A DNA stretch of 5,341 nt, from NCBI GenBank assembly GCA_018644745.1, contig JABGPX010000197.1:1-5341 (forward strand), written 5' to 3'. Shown piece by piece: positions 1 to 5,341 of the stretch. The stretch comes from Spirochaetales bacterium. GTDB lineage: Bacteria; Spirochaetota; Spirochaetia; ARS1246. Both the position numbers and the translations under genes were made by a program. The first letter of the stretch is position 1, and each line of letters starts with the position of its first letter. The notes under the pieces are model-generated. The model saw nothing but the letters and a program-made list of their open reading frames with translations. It was not told where the DNA came from and searched no databases.

Positions 1-245
1 CTATGACAGAGACCCATACATCCGGTGCGAATTATTTCGACCTGATCTGCTTTTCCCTGAGCTTGTAATTCGGTTTCGATAGCTTCGAGCACCGGTGTAG
101 TTCCGGCAGCGAGTCCGCAAGTGCCCAATGATATACGATAAACCAGCTGAGGGCCGCTTGTCTGAAGCTTTCGAGCGTCATCAGCCAAAGCGGTGAGCTC
201 GGATACCGAGCCGATGGTTCTCACCTTTATTTTATTCGCAGTCAT
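1..245 (-). CDS. Thioredoxin-like [2Fe-2S] ferredoxin-domain protein (partial; standalone ferredoxin or N-terminus of HydB/NuoF)
   Basis: Only the first 81 codons are inside the window; the gene runs off the left edge. The product starts MTANKIKVRT and is predicted to fold as a thioredoxin-like [2Fe-2S] ferredoxin. Visible Cys are C43 in SLGTCGLAAG, and C76 and C80 in TGCMGLC (C-x3-C). This pattern matches the small ferredoxin proteins, or the N-terminal extension of NuoF/HydB, found beside NuoE/HydC in NAD-linked [FeFe]-hydrogenase and formate dehydrogenase operons. Its likely role is cytoplasmic electron transfer between NAD(P)H-linked flavin and Fe-S centres. The start at 245 is preceded by AGGAG with about 7 bp spacing and overlaps the end of the upstream gene by 14 bp, so translation is probably coupled. 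The classical C-x4-C first pair is reduced to one Cys. The window does not show whether the protein ends soon after the domain or continues into the FMN/NADH-binding NuoF part. Confidence 0.88.
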   Translation of the reverse strand, partial: MTANKIKVRTIGSVSELTALADDARKLQTSGPQLVYRISLGTCGLAAGTTPVLEAIETELQAQGKADQVEIIRTGCMGLCH

Positions 246-756
246 TGAGAATCTCCTGTACCATACCGGTTGTTACATTGCCGTAAACCTTATCGTTTAC
301 CAATACAACAGGCGCCAGGCTGCAGGCCCCGACACATCTCAATCCGCCCAGGGAGAACCGGTTGTCTTCGGTTGTTTCGCCTTCTTCAATTCCTAGAAGA
401 CGGGCAAATTCTTCCTGCACCGCCTGGGCGCCGCGGACAAAGCATGCCGTGCCCGTGCATACATTTATTCGGTGCTCGCCTTTGGGTGTGTCGGTGAAGA
501 AGGAATAGAAACTGATAACTCCGTACACCTCGGACATATGTACTTTCAATTTATTCGCAACATAGAGCTGCACACTCTCGGGAAGGAATCCAAAGAGCTG
601 CTGCGCTTTGTGAAGACATTGAATCAAGTATCCGCGATTTCGTTCGGGATCATCGCCAATTGCCAATCCTGATATGTAATCTGACAATGCCGCTTCGGCT
701 TCGGGCTGTGCTTTGAGAACACCGTCGCATCCAATACAATCTTTTACTTCGGTCAT
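232..756 (-). CDS. NuoE/HydC-like [2Fe-2S] subunit of an NAD-linked hydrogenase or dehydrogenase
   Basis: This 174-residue protein belongs to the 24-kDa NuoE family (complex I NuoE, HydC of multimeric [FeFe] hydrogenases, gamma subunit of NAD-linked formate dehydrogenases). Residues about 20-85 are the helical N-terminal part, with the family-typical stretches GYLIQCLHKAQQLFGFLP and EVYGVISFYSFF. Residues about 95-170 are the thioredoxin-like domain with all four expected [2Fe-2S] ligands: C100 and C105 (C-x4-C in VCTGTACFVRG), and C141 and C145 (C-x3-C in RCVGACSLAP). Length is normal for the family. The ATG at 756 has GGGAGG about 6 bp upstream. The gene lies 12 bp after the response regulator gene and overlaps the next gene by 14 bp, so all three are surely one operon. 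An extra N-terminal C7-x2-C10 pair (DCIGCDG) is not part of the core family pattern. The catalytic partner lies outside the window, so hydrogenase versus formate dehydrogenase cannot be settled. Confidence 0.93.
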   Translation of the reverse strand: MTEVKDCIGCDGVLKAQPEAEAALSDYISGLAIGDDPERNRGYLIQCLHKAQQLFGFLPESVQLYVANKLKVHMSEVYGVISFYSFFTDTPKGEHRINVCTGTACFVRGAQAVQEEFARLLGIEEGETTEDNRFSLGGLRCVGACSLAPVVLVNDKVYGNVTTGMVQEILNDCE

Positions 757-768
757 CGCTGCCTCCCT

Positions 769-1137
769 CTATACCTTTGCCAATGCTTTTTTTACTCTGT
801 CGGTAAGTACATTTGATTTCACGGGTTTTTGCAAAATATCTTTTATCGGCAGTTTGTCCGCGTCGAATACTCTCACCGAGCTATCAGCAATTGAGGAAAC
901 TAGGATGATTGGAAACTGCGCTCCCAGTTTCTCCGCGAAAGAAAACCCTGCGTCTATCTCCTCCATCATTACATCGAGCAGGATGAGATCGGGTTTGTGC
1001 TCTTCGGCCATTGAGACTCCGGTTTTCGCGTTTTCTGCTTCGAGAACCACGTAACCCTCGCCTTCAAGAATAGAGCGATGTATGTTTCGAAAATCTGGAT
1101 CATCATCGATAACAAGAATTGTGATCGAGTCACTCAT
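769..1137 (-). CDS. Single-domain response regulator (CheY-like receiver)
   Basis: This 122-residue protein is a complete receiver domain and nothing more. After strand 1 (ITILVID) comes the acidic metal-binding cluster D11-D13. D55 in LILLDVMM is the phospho-acceptor, S81 in ILVSS is the conserved Ser/Thr, and K104-P105 in ILQKPVK is the conserved Lys with its cis-Pro. All catalytic positions are present, so it should be phosphorylated by a histidine kinase. There is no output domain, so it must act through protein contacts (CheY/Spo0F style). It is the first gene of the operon with the NuoE-like and ferredoxin-like genes, with only 12 bp to the former, so a role in sensing or tuning this redox enzyme is likely by context. 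The ATG at 1137 has AGGAG about 8 bp upstream. No histidine kinase is visible in the window. Confidence 0.93.
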   Translation of the reverse strand: MSDSITILVIDDDPDFRNIHRSILEGEGYVVLEAENAKTGVSMAEEHKPDLILLDVMMEEIDAGFSFAEKLGAQFPIILVSSIADSSVRVFDADKLPIKDILQKPVKSNVLTDRVKKALAKV

Positions 1138-1145
1138 GAGTATTT

Positions 1146-1190
1146 CTCCTGAATATTTATACGATGCGGAACTTATAACTTTTTCAGGGG
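1146..1190 (-). promoter_or_regulatory. Leader hairpin sequestering the ribosome binding site of the response regulator gene
   Basis: In the minus-strand transcript CCCCUGAA (from 1190-1183) can pair with UUCAGGAG (from 1153-1146) in 7 of 8 positions; the second half contains the Shine-Dalgarno sequence of the response regulator gene. Inside this stem UUAUA (1178-1174) pairs with UAUAA (1161-1157), across an internal loop of 4 and 3 nt, leaving a 12-nt terminal loop. The structure would hide the ribosome binding site when folded. It exists only if transcription starts upstream of 1190. No folding energy was computed. Confidence 0.35.
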
Positions 1191-1207
1191 AATTAGGGAA
1201 TACCTTT

Positions 1208-1225
1208 TTGCGAAATAATTCACGA
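1208..1225. promoter_or_regulatory. Candidate Rex (NADH/NAD+-responsive repressor) operator
   Basis: The plus strand reads TTGCGAAATAATTCACGA. The Rex operator known from several phyla is TTGTGAA-n4-TTCACAA, and 12 of the 14 defined half-site bases match with the exact 4-bp spacer. It lies 71 bp upstream of the response regulator start. Rex is known to repress NADH-linked fermentative and hydrogenase genes until NADH builds up, which fits the operon. The CGAAATAA words at 1211-1218 and 1223-1230 also form a 12-bp-period direct repeat. No rex gene is in the window; the site is inferred from sequence match and context only. Confidence 0.55.
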
Positions 1226-1254
1226 AATAAGGAATATTTCTAGAGTATTGTCAT
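1226..1254 (-). promoter_or_regulatory. Weak sigma70-like promoter candidate for the redox operon
   Basis: On the minus strand ATGACA (1254-1249; five of six matches to TTGACA) is followed after 17 bp by CTTATT (1231-1226; three of six to TATAAT). Transcription would then start inside the candidate Rex operator, a position that would suit repression. The -10 box is poor and other choices exist, for example TATAAG at 1177-1172, which lacks a good -35. This is a tentative placement. Confidence 0.22.
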
Positions 1255-1304
1255 TGTGTATGCGACTTTATTGCTGATTTTGCTCTTTTTGGTATGATTA
1301 ATCA

Positions 1305-2801
1305 CTATGACCAAGGCACGGATCCCCGCTCTGGAGGCGGCCAATGGCTCCCTCGCTGGCCGTAAAGACCTCTGTTGGGCTTTGCTTCGTACTTGCTCGG
1401 TTCCAAACCGACCAACTCACCGTTCCTCGTCCATTTTTTATCGCTTTCAGACTTGGCCAGAAAGTCGATGAGCTCAGCTTCGAGGCGCTGTTTCTCAGCG
1501 TTGAACGCGGGGGTGTCTGCTTCATCGCGGAGTTCGCCGGGTTCTTGCTCGAGCTCAAAGGATTGAGTGACGTTGCCTGCAGCGTAATAAATCAATTTGA
1601 AACGACTATCGCGAACCATTCTCGTCGGACCTATTCCTTCGGATTCCTCATTACTCCAGAGAGAATACGAGTACTCTCTTTCAGCGGAGCCAACCATTGG
1701 AATACCCTCGACTCCAGCGGGGATAGGAATTCCCGCGAGACTCAATAGGGTCGGCATTACATCCGCCAAACCAACTAACCGACCGTCGGTTCGACCGAAT
1801 CCGACCGTGCCGTCGCGCATTTGCCCATCCGTTCCCATCAAGATCATGGGTACACGCAAAGAGTCGCGGTACATTTGCTGTTTTGCCCACATACGGTGGT
1901 TGCCCAGCATATCTCCATGATCCGCCGTGAAGCAGATGATCGTTTCGTTGAGAATGCCTTCTTCCCTGAGGGTTCCAATCACTGTTCTCAGTTGGTGATC
2001 GATGTGGGTGCACTGGGCGTAGAACGCTTTTCGAATTTCCTTTATCTGATCCGGACGTGAGTTCCAATACTCCCGCCGGCTGGTTAATTCCTGTATCGGA
2101 GATGGCAGAGTATCTGACGGCTGAGCCCAATCACCAACAATAGGAAGGGGTGGGTCTACATCCCGGTATAAATCGAGGTAAGCCTGCAGAGGAGCAAGCG
2201 GAGGATGGGGATGGCTGAAGGACAGATACCAGAATCCCGGCTTTAGCGGATCGCGCCTCTTGATCTGCCGTGCCATTGCCGCGGCGGCCCAATTTGTTAC
2301 ATGAAGATGCTCGGGTAGATGCCACGATCGCCAGATATACTCATTGTTGTTCATCCCGCCGGCAAATCGTTGCCCTGGATATCCGTTGTCGCCCAGGAAC
2401 AGCTCGTAGTCGTCCTGACACGCACCTTCCATTCCCCGGCCTTCCTCATCGAGAAGAACATCATCAAAACCAAGGCGCTGCCGCTGAGGGGTAACATGGA
2501 GTTTTCCTACCGCATATGCCTGGTACCCGGCATCGCGAAAACACCCGGCGAGAGTCGGCGCGTTCGGCATCGGCAGGGTTTTATTTTCGACCATTCCGTG
2601 GGTTCGGGGCATCAGCCCGGTCATAAGGGACCGTCTTGCCGGCACGCATACAGGGCATTCAGACACTGCGTTGGAAAATCGGATACCGTTTCGCGTAAGT
2701 TGATCGAGGGTGGGTGTTCTCACCGCAGGATGACCGGCGGCGCCGAGAAGCGAACCTGGCCAATGATCGGTAGTGACAAGCAGTATGTTTGGTCTTTTCA
2801 T
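1305..2801 (-). CDS. Cys-type sulfatase (S1 family, cytoplasmic)
   Basis: The 498-residue product is a type I sulfatase of the alkaline-phosphatase superfamily, hydrolysing sulfate esters. The N-terminus MKRPNILLVTTDHWPG is the first core strand carrying metal ligand D12. The signature C52-V-P-A-R56 followed by RSLMTG holds the Cys that a formylglycine-generating enzyme or anaerobic SAM maturase (neither in the window) must convert to formylglycine. Other expected active-site residues are K100 and H102 (GKLHVTPQ), H197 and H199 (SHPHPP), D294 and H295 (FTADHGDMLG), and K307 (MWAK). Length fits the family. There is no signal peptide, so it should work in the cytoplasm on an imported substrate. 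Start choice: the frame is open to a TTG at 2840, but homology points to the ATG at 2801. Neither has a clear Shine-Dalgarno sequence. It is divergent from the propeller gene at 2944, so they probably serve one pathway. The substrate cannot be named; a phosphonate monoester hydrolase-like activity is a less likely alternative. Confidence 0.92.
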   Translation of the reverse strand: MKRPNILLVTTDHWPGSLLGAAGHPAVRTPTLDQLTRNGIRFSNAVSECPVCVPARRSLMTGLMPRTHGMVENKTLPMPNAPTLAGCFRDAGYQAYAVGKLHVTPQRQRLGFDDVLLDEEGRGMEGACQDDYELFLGDNGYPGQRFAGGMNNNEYIWRSWHLPEHLHVTNWAAAAMARQIKRRDPLKPGFWYLSFSHPHPPLAPLQAYLDLYRDVDPPLPIVGDWAQPSDTLPSPIQELTSRREYWNSRPDQIKEIRKAFYAQCTHIDHQLRTVIGTLREEGILNETIICFTADHGDMLGNHRMWAKQQMYRDSLRVPMILMGTDGQMRDGTVGFGRTDGRLVGLADVMPTLLSLAGIPIPAGVEGIPMVGSAEREYSYSLWSNEESEGIGPTRMVRDSRFKLIYYAAGNVTQSFELEQEPGELRDEADTPAFNAEKQRLEAELIDFLAKSESDKKWTRNGELVGLEPSKYEAKPNRGLYGQRGSHWPPPERGSVPWS

Positions 2802-2891
2802 GGAGATGAGGGTAACACCGGTGGTGTGGATGTGCAACAAAGAAATCGATTTACAACCGGGTCATCGTAAACAGCGATTTGAAGCCAGTCC

Positions 2892-2920
2892 TCGACAGCT
2901 CAAACTCCGGGCATTAGAAT
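2892..2920 (+). promoter_or_regulatory. Sigma70-type promoter of the BNR-propeller gene
   Basis: TCGACA (2892-2897) and TAGAAT (2915-2920) each match five of six bases of the -35 and -10 consensus and are separated by the ideal 17 bp. Transcription would start near 2927, followed by AGGAG at 2936-2940 and the ATG at 2944, giving a short leader of about 17 nt. No equally good promoter was found for the divergent sulfatase gene in the same 142-bp region. Confidence 0.6.
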
Positions 2921-2943
2921 GAGAGAACTGTCAAAGGAGAGAT

Positions 2944-4026
2944 ATGAAGCACGAACGTTTCATGATTGCTGAAGGAACGGATGAGCATCCTCGAAATGAT
3001 TCGGCTACGACCGTCGAGCTCCCGGACGGAACGCTGTTCATGATCTGGATGGAATTTATGGCCAGTGAGTGGGTATCCGGCGACGAGGCCCCGAACCATC
3101 TGGTTTCGAAACGGTCCGCCGATGCCGGCAAAACCTGGGGTGATTTTCGGGTTGAGGTAGAGACGGCCCCCGGCGACAAGAGCGTGTATAACTCATCACT
3201 TCTTTTGTTGCCGGAGAATGAGCTGCTTTTTTTCTACATCCGTTACAATCATCTTGTTTGGGGAGATCCTCTTGAGGTAAGTGGGTATATGAAGCGGTCT
3301 AAAGATGGCGGCCGCACCTGGACTCCTCCCGTTGCGATGTGGGAACGCGATTCTCTTTGCGGCGCTCACGATACGCTCCTTCGGCTGAAGGACGGGCGAT
3401 TATTAAAACCGGTGGAGCGCATGCCTGTCTGGTGTACCCCTCCCACGGGTGTTTCATCTTCTGGATGTCTTTTTTCTGATGATAACGGTTATACCTGGAC
3501 AGAGTCACCGGATTGGATCCGACTGCCCCTACGGGGATCCATGGAAGCCCATATTGCAGAGGCATCCGATGGCCGGCTGGTAATGGCGGTTCGTAATGAT
3601 CTCGGTTCAGTATTTCTCTCCAGCTCATTCGATCGTGGAGAATCCTGGTCAAAGGCTCAATCCACCGGCTTGAGTTCACCGGAATCCATGCCGGTTATAA
3701 AAACTATCCCCGGTTCCGGCGATCTCATCCTCATTTGGAATAACAGCGAGTATGATCCTGGTTTTGTATCCCATTTTGGCAAAAGAACGCCTCTTACCGC
3801 AGCAATTTCCCGTGATTGCGGCGAAACCTGGGAGTGTCGGAAAAACCTGATAGACGACCCGACTCTTCAAATTTCGAATCCCGCATGTGTATTCACTTCG
3901 GCCGGCACCGCGTTTATTACGTATTTCACCTCGCCTATGGATGATCCGGTCCCCCCGGGTAAATGGGGAAGTAATCTGATGTCTTTAGAAGCAACAATTG
4001 TCGATATTGACTGGCTTTATCGATAG
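2944..4026 (+). CDS. BNR/Asp-box sialidase-like six-bladed beta-propeller protein (cytoplasmic)
   Basis: This 360-residue protein carries five Asp boxes of the form S-x-D-x-G-x-[ST]-W: S58-W65 (SADAGKTW), S119-W126 (SKDGGRTW), S178-W185 (SDDNGYTW), S228-W235 (SFDRGESW) and S289-W296 (SRDCGETW). Between them recur strand pairs with a DGRL-type turn, near residues 24-37, 84-100, 143-159, 203-217, 251-266 and 311-327. That makes six blades, the sialidase fold (BNR_2-type). Length is near that of a bare catalytic propeller, without carbohydrate-binding modules. There is no signal peptide, unlike secreted sialidases, and no FRIP motif. R17, R100, R159, R217 and E201 sit at blade ends where active-site residues of this fold lie, so it could still be a glycosidase. 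The ATG has AAGGAG 5-6 bp upstream. The gene is divergent from the sulfatase and 15 bp from the convergent methyltransferase. Automatic pipelines would call it exo-alpha-sialidase; I would keep that activity unproven. Confidence 0.85.
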   Translation: MKHERFMIAEGTDEHPRNDSATTVELPDGTLFMIWMEFMASEWVSGDEAPNHLVSKRSADAGKTWGDFRVEVETAPGDKSVYNSSLLLLPENELLFFYIRYNHLVWGDPLEVSGYMKRSKDGGRTWTPPVAMWERDSLCGAHDTLLRLKDGRLLKPVERMPVWCTPPTGVSSSGCLFSDDNGYTWTESPDWIRLPLRGSMEAHIAEASDGRLVMAVRNDLGSVFLSSSFDRGESWSKAQSTGLSSPESMPVIKTIPGSGDLILIWNNSEYDPGFVSHFGKRTPLTAAISRDCGETWECRKNLIDDPTLQISNPACVFTSAGTAFITYFTSPMDDPVPPGKWGSNLMSLEATIVDIDWLYR

Positions 4027-4041
4027 GCTTTTACCAACAGA

Positions 4042-4743
4042 TCAGACCATCTTCATCCACATGCCGGTCCATTCAGGAATGATGGTACGATTGCCTGCGC
4101 GGACTGCGTGTGCCATTTTTTCGCCGAAGAAGAACCCCATCACTCGAACCGCTTCATCGACAGATACAAATTTATAATCAGTTCTGATCATCTTCCGATC
4201 AAAACCAAAACGATTCTCGAGTTCTGTATAATATCGGTTTAGCTTTTCATGAGGAGCGCCAGGTGACTCCGTGTTTGTTCCGAGAGTTTCAAGAAGTATT
4301 ACGTATCCACCGGGTTTGATATTCTTGCAGGCGTTGTGGACAAGCCGTACTGTCATATCAGGTACCTCGTCGATCGCTGGGCAATCGGATGCCGAGTGAC
4401 CAAAGCTCCAGCCCTCGATGAACACGTCAAACCTGCCGTCGATTGCAGGAAACTCTTTGTTATCCGCTTCAAGGAATCGCAATTTGTCAGCGTGAGCCGC
4501 AAGGGCATGCTGTGCGAAGGAGAGCATGTGGGGTGACCGATCGCAGCATATCGCGGAGTCGACCTGGTCGATGTAAAGCCGGGTTACTCTTCCGGTTCCG
4601 ACCCCTGCCTCGATTACCGACAGCTTTCTCCAGTCTATGGCTTCGTGGAGAAGGCTTCGAAGGTTATTCTGATAATCCTCGGCTCTCACCAATTCGTCAT
4701 ACTGCTCGGCATGTTTCTTATATATTTCATACATTTCCGACAT
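4042..4743 (-). CDS. Class I SAM-dependent methyltransferase
   Basis: The 233-residue protein has the Rossmann methyltransferase fold. Motif I is VIEAGVGTG at residues 43-51 (the SAM-binding glycine loop), an acidic residue after strand 2 is D68 (CCDRSPHML), D94 lies in LEADN (adenine contact region), and the strand-4 region is DVFIEGWSFGH near 106-116. NIKPGGYVILLE at 141-152 is the family-typical strand-5 entry. The N-terminus YEIYKKHAEQYDELV is the usual helix lining the SAM pocket. The target is unknown; a small-molecule methylase is more likely than an RNA or DNA one, since no nucleic-acid-binding part is visible. The ATG at 4743 has only a distant purine-rich AAGG about 15 bp upstream, and an ATG three codons later (4734) is possible; an upstream in-frame stop rules out a longer form. 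It converges on the propeller gene and is divergent from the next gene with a 39-bp gap. Confidence 0.88.
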   Translation of the reverse strand: MSEMYEIYKKHAEQYDELVRAEDYQNNLRSLLHEAIDWRKLSVIEAGVGTGRVTRLYIDQVDSAICCDRSPHMLSFAQHALAAHADKLRFLEADNKEFPAIDGRFDVFIEGWSFGHSASDCPAIDEVPDMTVRLVHNACKNIKPGGYVILLETLGTNTESPGAPHEKLNRYYTELENRFGFDRKMIRTDYKFVSVDEAVRVMGFFFGEKMAHAVRAGNRTIIPEWTGMWMKMV

Positions 4744-4782
4744 AATGAGAGTGTATCACCTTCTCTTTCCCGGGAGGAAGCT

Positions 4783-5341
4783 ATGGGCACCACAATGACA
4801 TCGAAGGAACGAGTTAAAGCGGCGTTTGCGTTCAGCCAGCCTGATCACACGCCGGTAGATTATTTTTCCACTCCGGAAATTCATAACAGGCTGGAATTGC
4901 ATTTTGGTGTACGAGGGGATGACGCTGTCCGCTCTTGTCTCGGAGCGGATATCCGATACATAAATCCGCCGTACATCGGCCCAACTCTTCCGGATTTCAA
5001 CGACGGCTCTGTGATGAATATATGGGGGGTACTAAAGAAACCCACCGCGAATGAGTATGGCGATTACATGGAGTCGGTGAACTCCCCGTATGCCGGCTGG
5101 GGAACGATAGAAGATGCAGAGCATTTTGATTGGCCGGATCCGGACTGGTACGACTATGATTCGATGCCGGAACTCTGCTCGAAGCATCCCGGCGCGGCTC
5201 TTTTTACCGGCAGCTTTAGCGTGCAGGATTTTATAAACAATATAGCGTACGGCCGCGGCGTCGAGCAGGTACTCATGGATATTGCGGCGGAGGATCCGGT
5301 ATATCTGTACATAGTCGAGAAACGCCACCGGTTCTATTTAG
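4783..5341 (+). CDS. Uroporphyrinogen-decarboxylase-family protein, not typical HemE (partial, 3' end outside)
   Basis: The frame stays open from ATG 4783 to the right edge (186 codons). The start region, MTSKERVKAAFAFSQPDHTPVD from codon 5, is the typical opening of URO-D superfamily proteins, and the later stretches WGVLKKP, DAEHFDWPDPDWYDYD and the helix before EDPVYLYIVEK fit the same family. True HemE carries an Arg-rich substrate motif (PVWxMRQAGR) near the N-terminus; here the matching place reads TPVDYFSTPE, so haem synthesis is unlikely. Relatives in anaerobes include corrinoid-linked methyltransferases (MtaA/MtbA type) and many unassigned proteins in sugar-degradation loci. Their zinc ligands are C-terminal and lie outside the window, so the activity cannot be tested here. 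GGGAGG at 4772-4777 with 5 bp spacing selects the ATG at 4783 over the one at 4795. It is divergent from the methyltransferase gene. Confidence 0.82.
   Translation, partial: MGTTMTSKERVKAAFAFSQPDHTPVDYFSTPEIHNRLELHFGVRGDDAVRSCLGADIRYINPPYIGPTLPDFNDGSVMNIWGVLKKPTANEYGDYMESVNSPYAGWGTIEDAEHFDWPDPDWYDYDSMPELCSKHPGAALFTGSFSVQDFINNIAYGRGVEQVLMDIAAEDPVYLYIVEKRHRFYL

Noticed and set aside
713..1054. 113-codon plus-strand open frame opposite the response regulator
   Set aside because: The minus strand encodes a receiver domain with every conserved residue over the same bases.
1295..1304. Perfect 10-bp palindrome TGATTAATCA right after the sulfatase stop
   Set aside because: Too short and AT-rich to be a convincing terminator, and it has no U-tract following it in the sulfatase transcript; palindromes of this length occur by chance.
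1344..1920. Overlapping plus-strand open frames of 107-134 codons within the sulfatase gene
   Set aside because: Antisense shadows of the sulfatase reading frame, with low-complexity Ser/Arg/Pro-rich translations and no family resemblance.
2319..2870. 183-codon open frame on the plus strand opposite the sulfatase start
   Set aside because: It lies antisense to strongly conserved sulfatase motifs, has no recognisable domain, and no ribosome binding site of note; it is a by-product of codon use on the other strand.
2843..2871. AAATCGATTT palindrome and TTTAC/GTAAA inverted repeat in the divergent sulfatase/propeller region
   Set aside because: Arms are only 5 bp, or the palindrome is AT-rich and short, and neither matches a known operator well enough to name a regulator.
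4027..4041. Possible bidirectional terminator between the convergent propeller and methyltransferase genes
   Set aside because: Only 15 bp are available and no GC-rich stem with a T-run is present there.
5032..5328. 98-codon minus-strand open frame near the right edge
   Set aside because: It sits wholly inside the URO-D-family gene, which has a good ribosome binding site and family motifs; the antisense product resembles nothing.

Overview
The window looks like a piece of chromosome from an obligately or facultatively anaerobic, fermentative bacterium. The clearest clue is the left third: a minus-strand operon of NuoE/HydC-type and thioredoxin-like [2Fe-2S] proteins, as found with NAD-linked or electron-bifurcating [FeFe] hydrogenases and formate dehydrogenases. 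The mix of this operon with a Cys-type sulfatase, a BNR-propeller protein and a uroporphyrinogen-decarboxylase-like protein would fit a glycan-fermenting spirochaete or a similar anaerobe. No rRNA or other phylogenetic marker is present, so the taxon is a low-confidence guess.

Layout. (1) Bases 1-1137, minus strand, one tight operon read leftwards: a receiver-only response regulator, then the NuoE/HydC-like protein, then a 2Fe-2S ferredoxin-domain protein cut by the window edge. The gap between the first two genes is 12 bp and the last two overlap by 14 bp. The 167-bp region upstream (1138-1304) holds a near-consensus Rex operator and a predicted leader hairpin that pairs with the ribosome binding site of the first gene. 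Together they suggest control by NADH/NAD+ ratio, and possibly control of translation. (2) Bases 1305-4026, a divergent pair: a leaderless (cytoplasmic) Cys-type sulfatase on the minus strand and a leaderless BNR/Asp-box six-bladed propeller protein on the plus strand, with a good sigma70-type promoter for the latter. They probably act on the same imported, sulfated sugar compound, but the substrate cannot be read from sequence. (3) Bases 4042-5341, a second divergent pair: a class I SAM methyltransferase (minus, convergent with the propeller gene) and the first 186 codons of a uroporphyrinogen-decarboxylase-family protein that is not a typical HemE (plus, running off the right edge).

No tRNA, rRNA, CRISPR array, insertion sequence or convincing rho-independent terminator was seen. 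No clearly new multi-gene system is evident. The most rewarding region is the regulatory DNA at 1138-1304 together with the receiver-only protein it controls.
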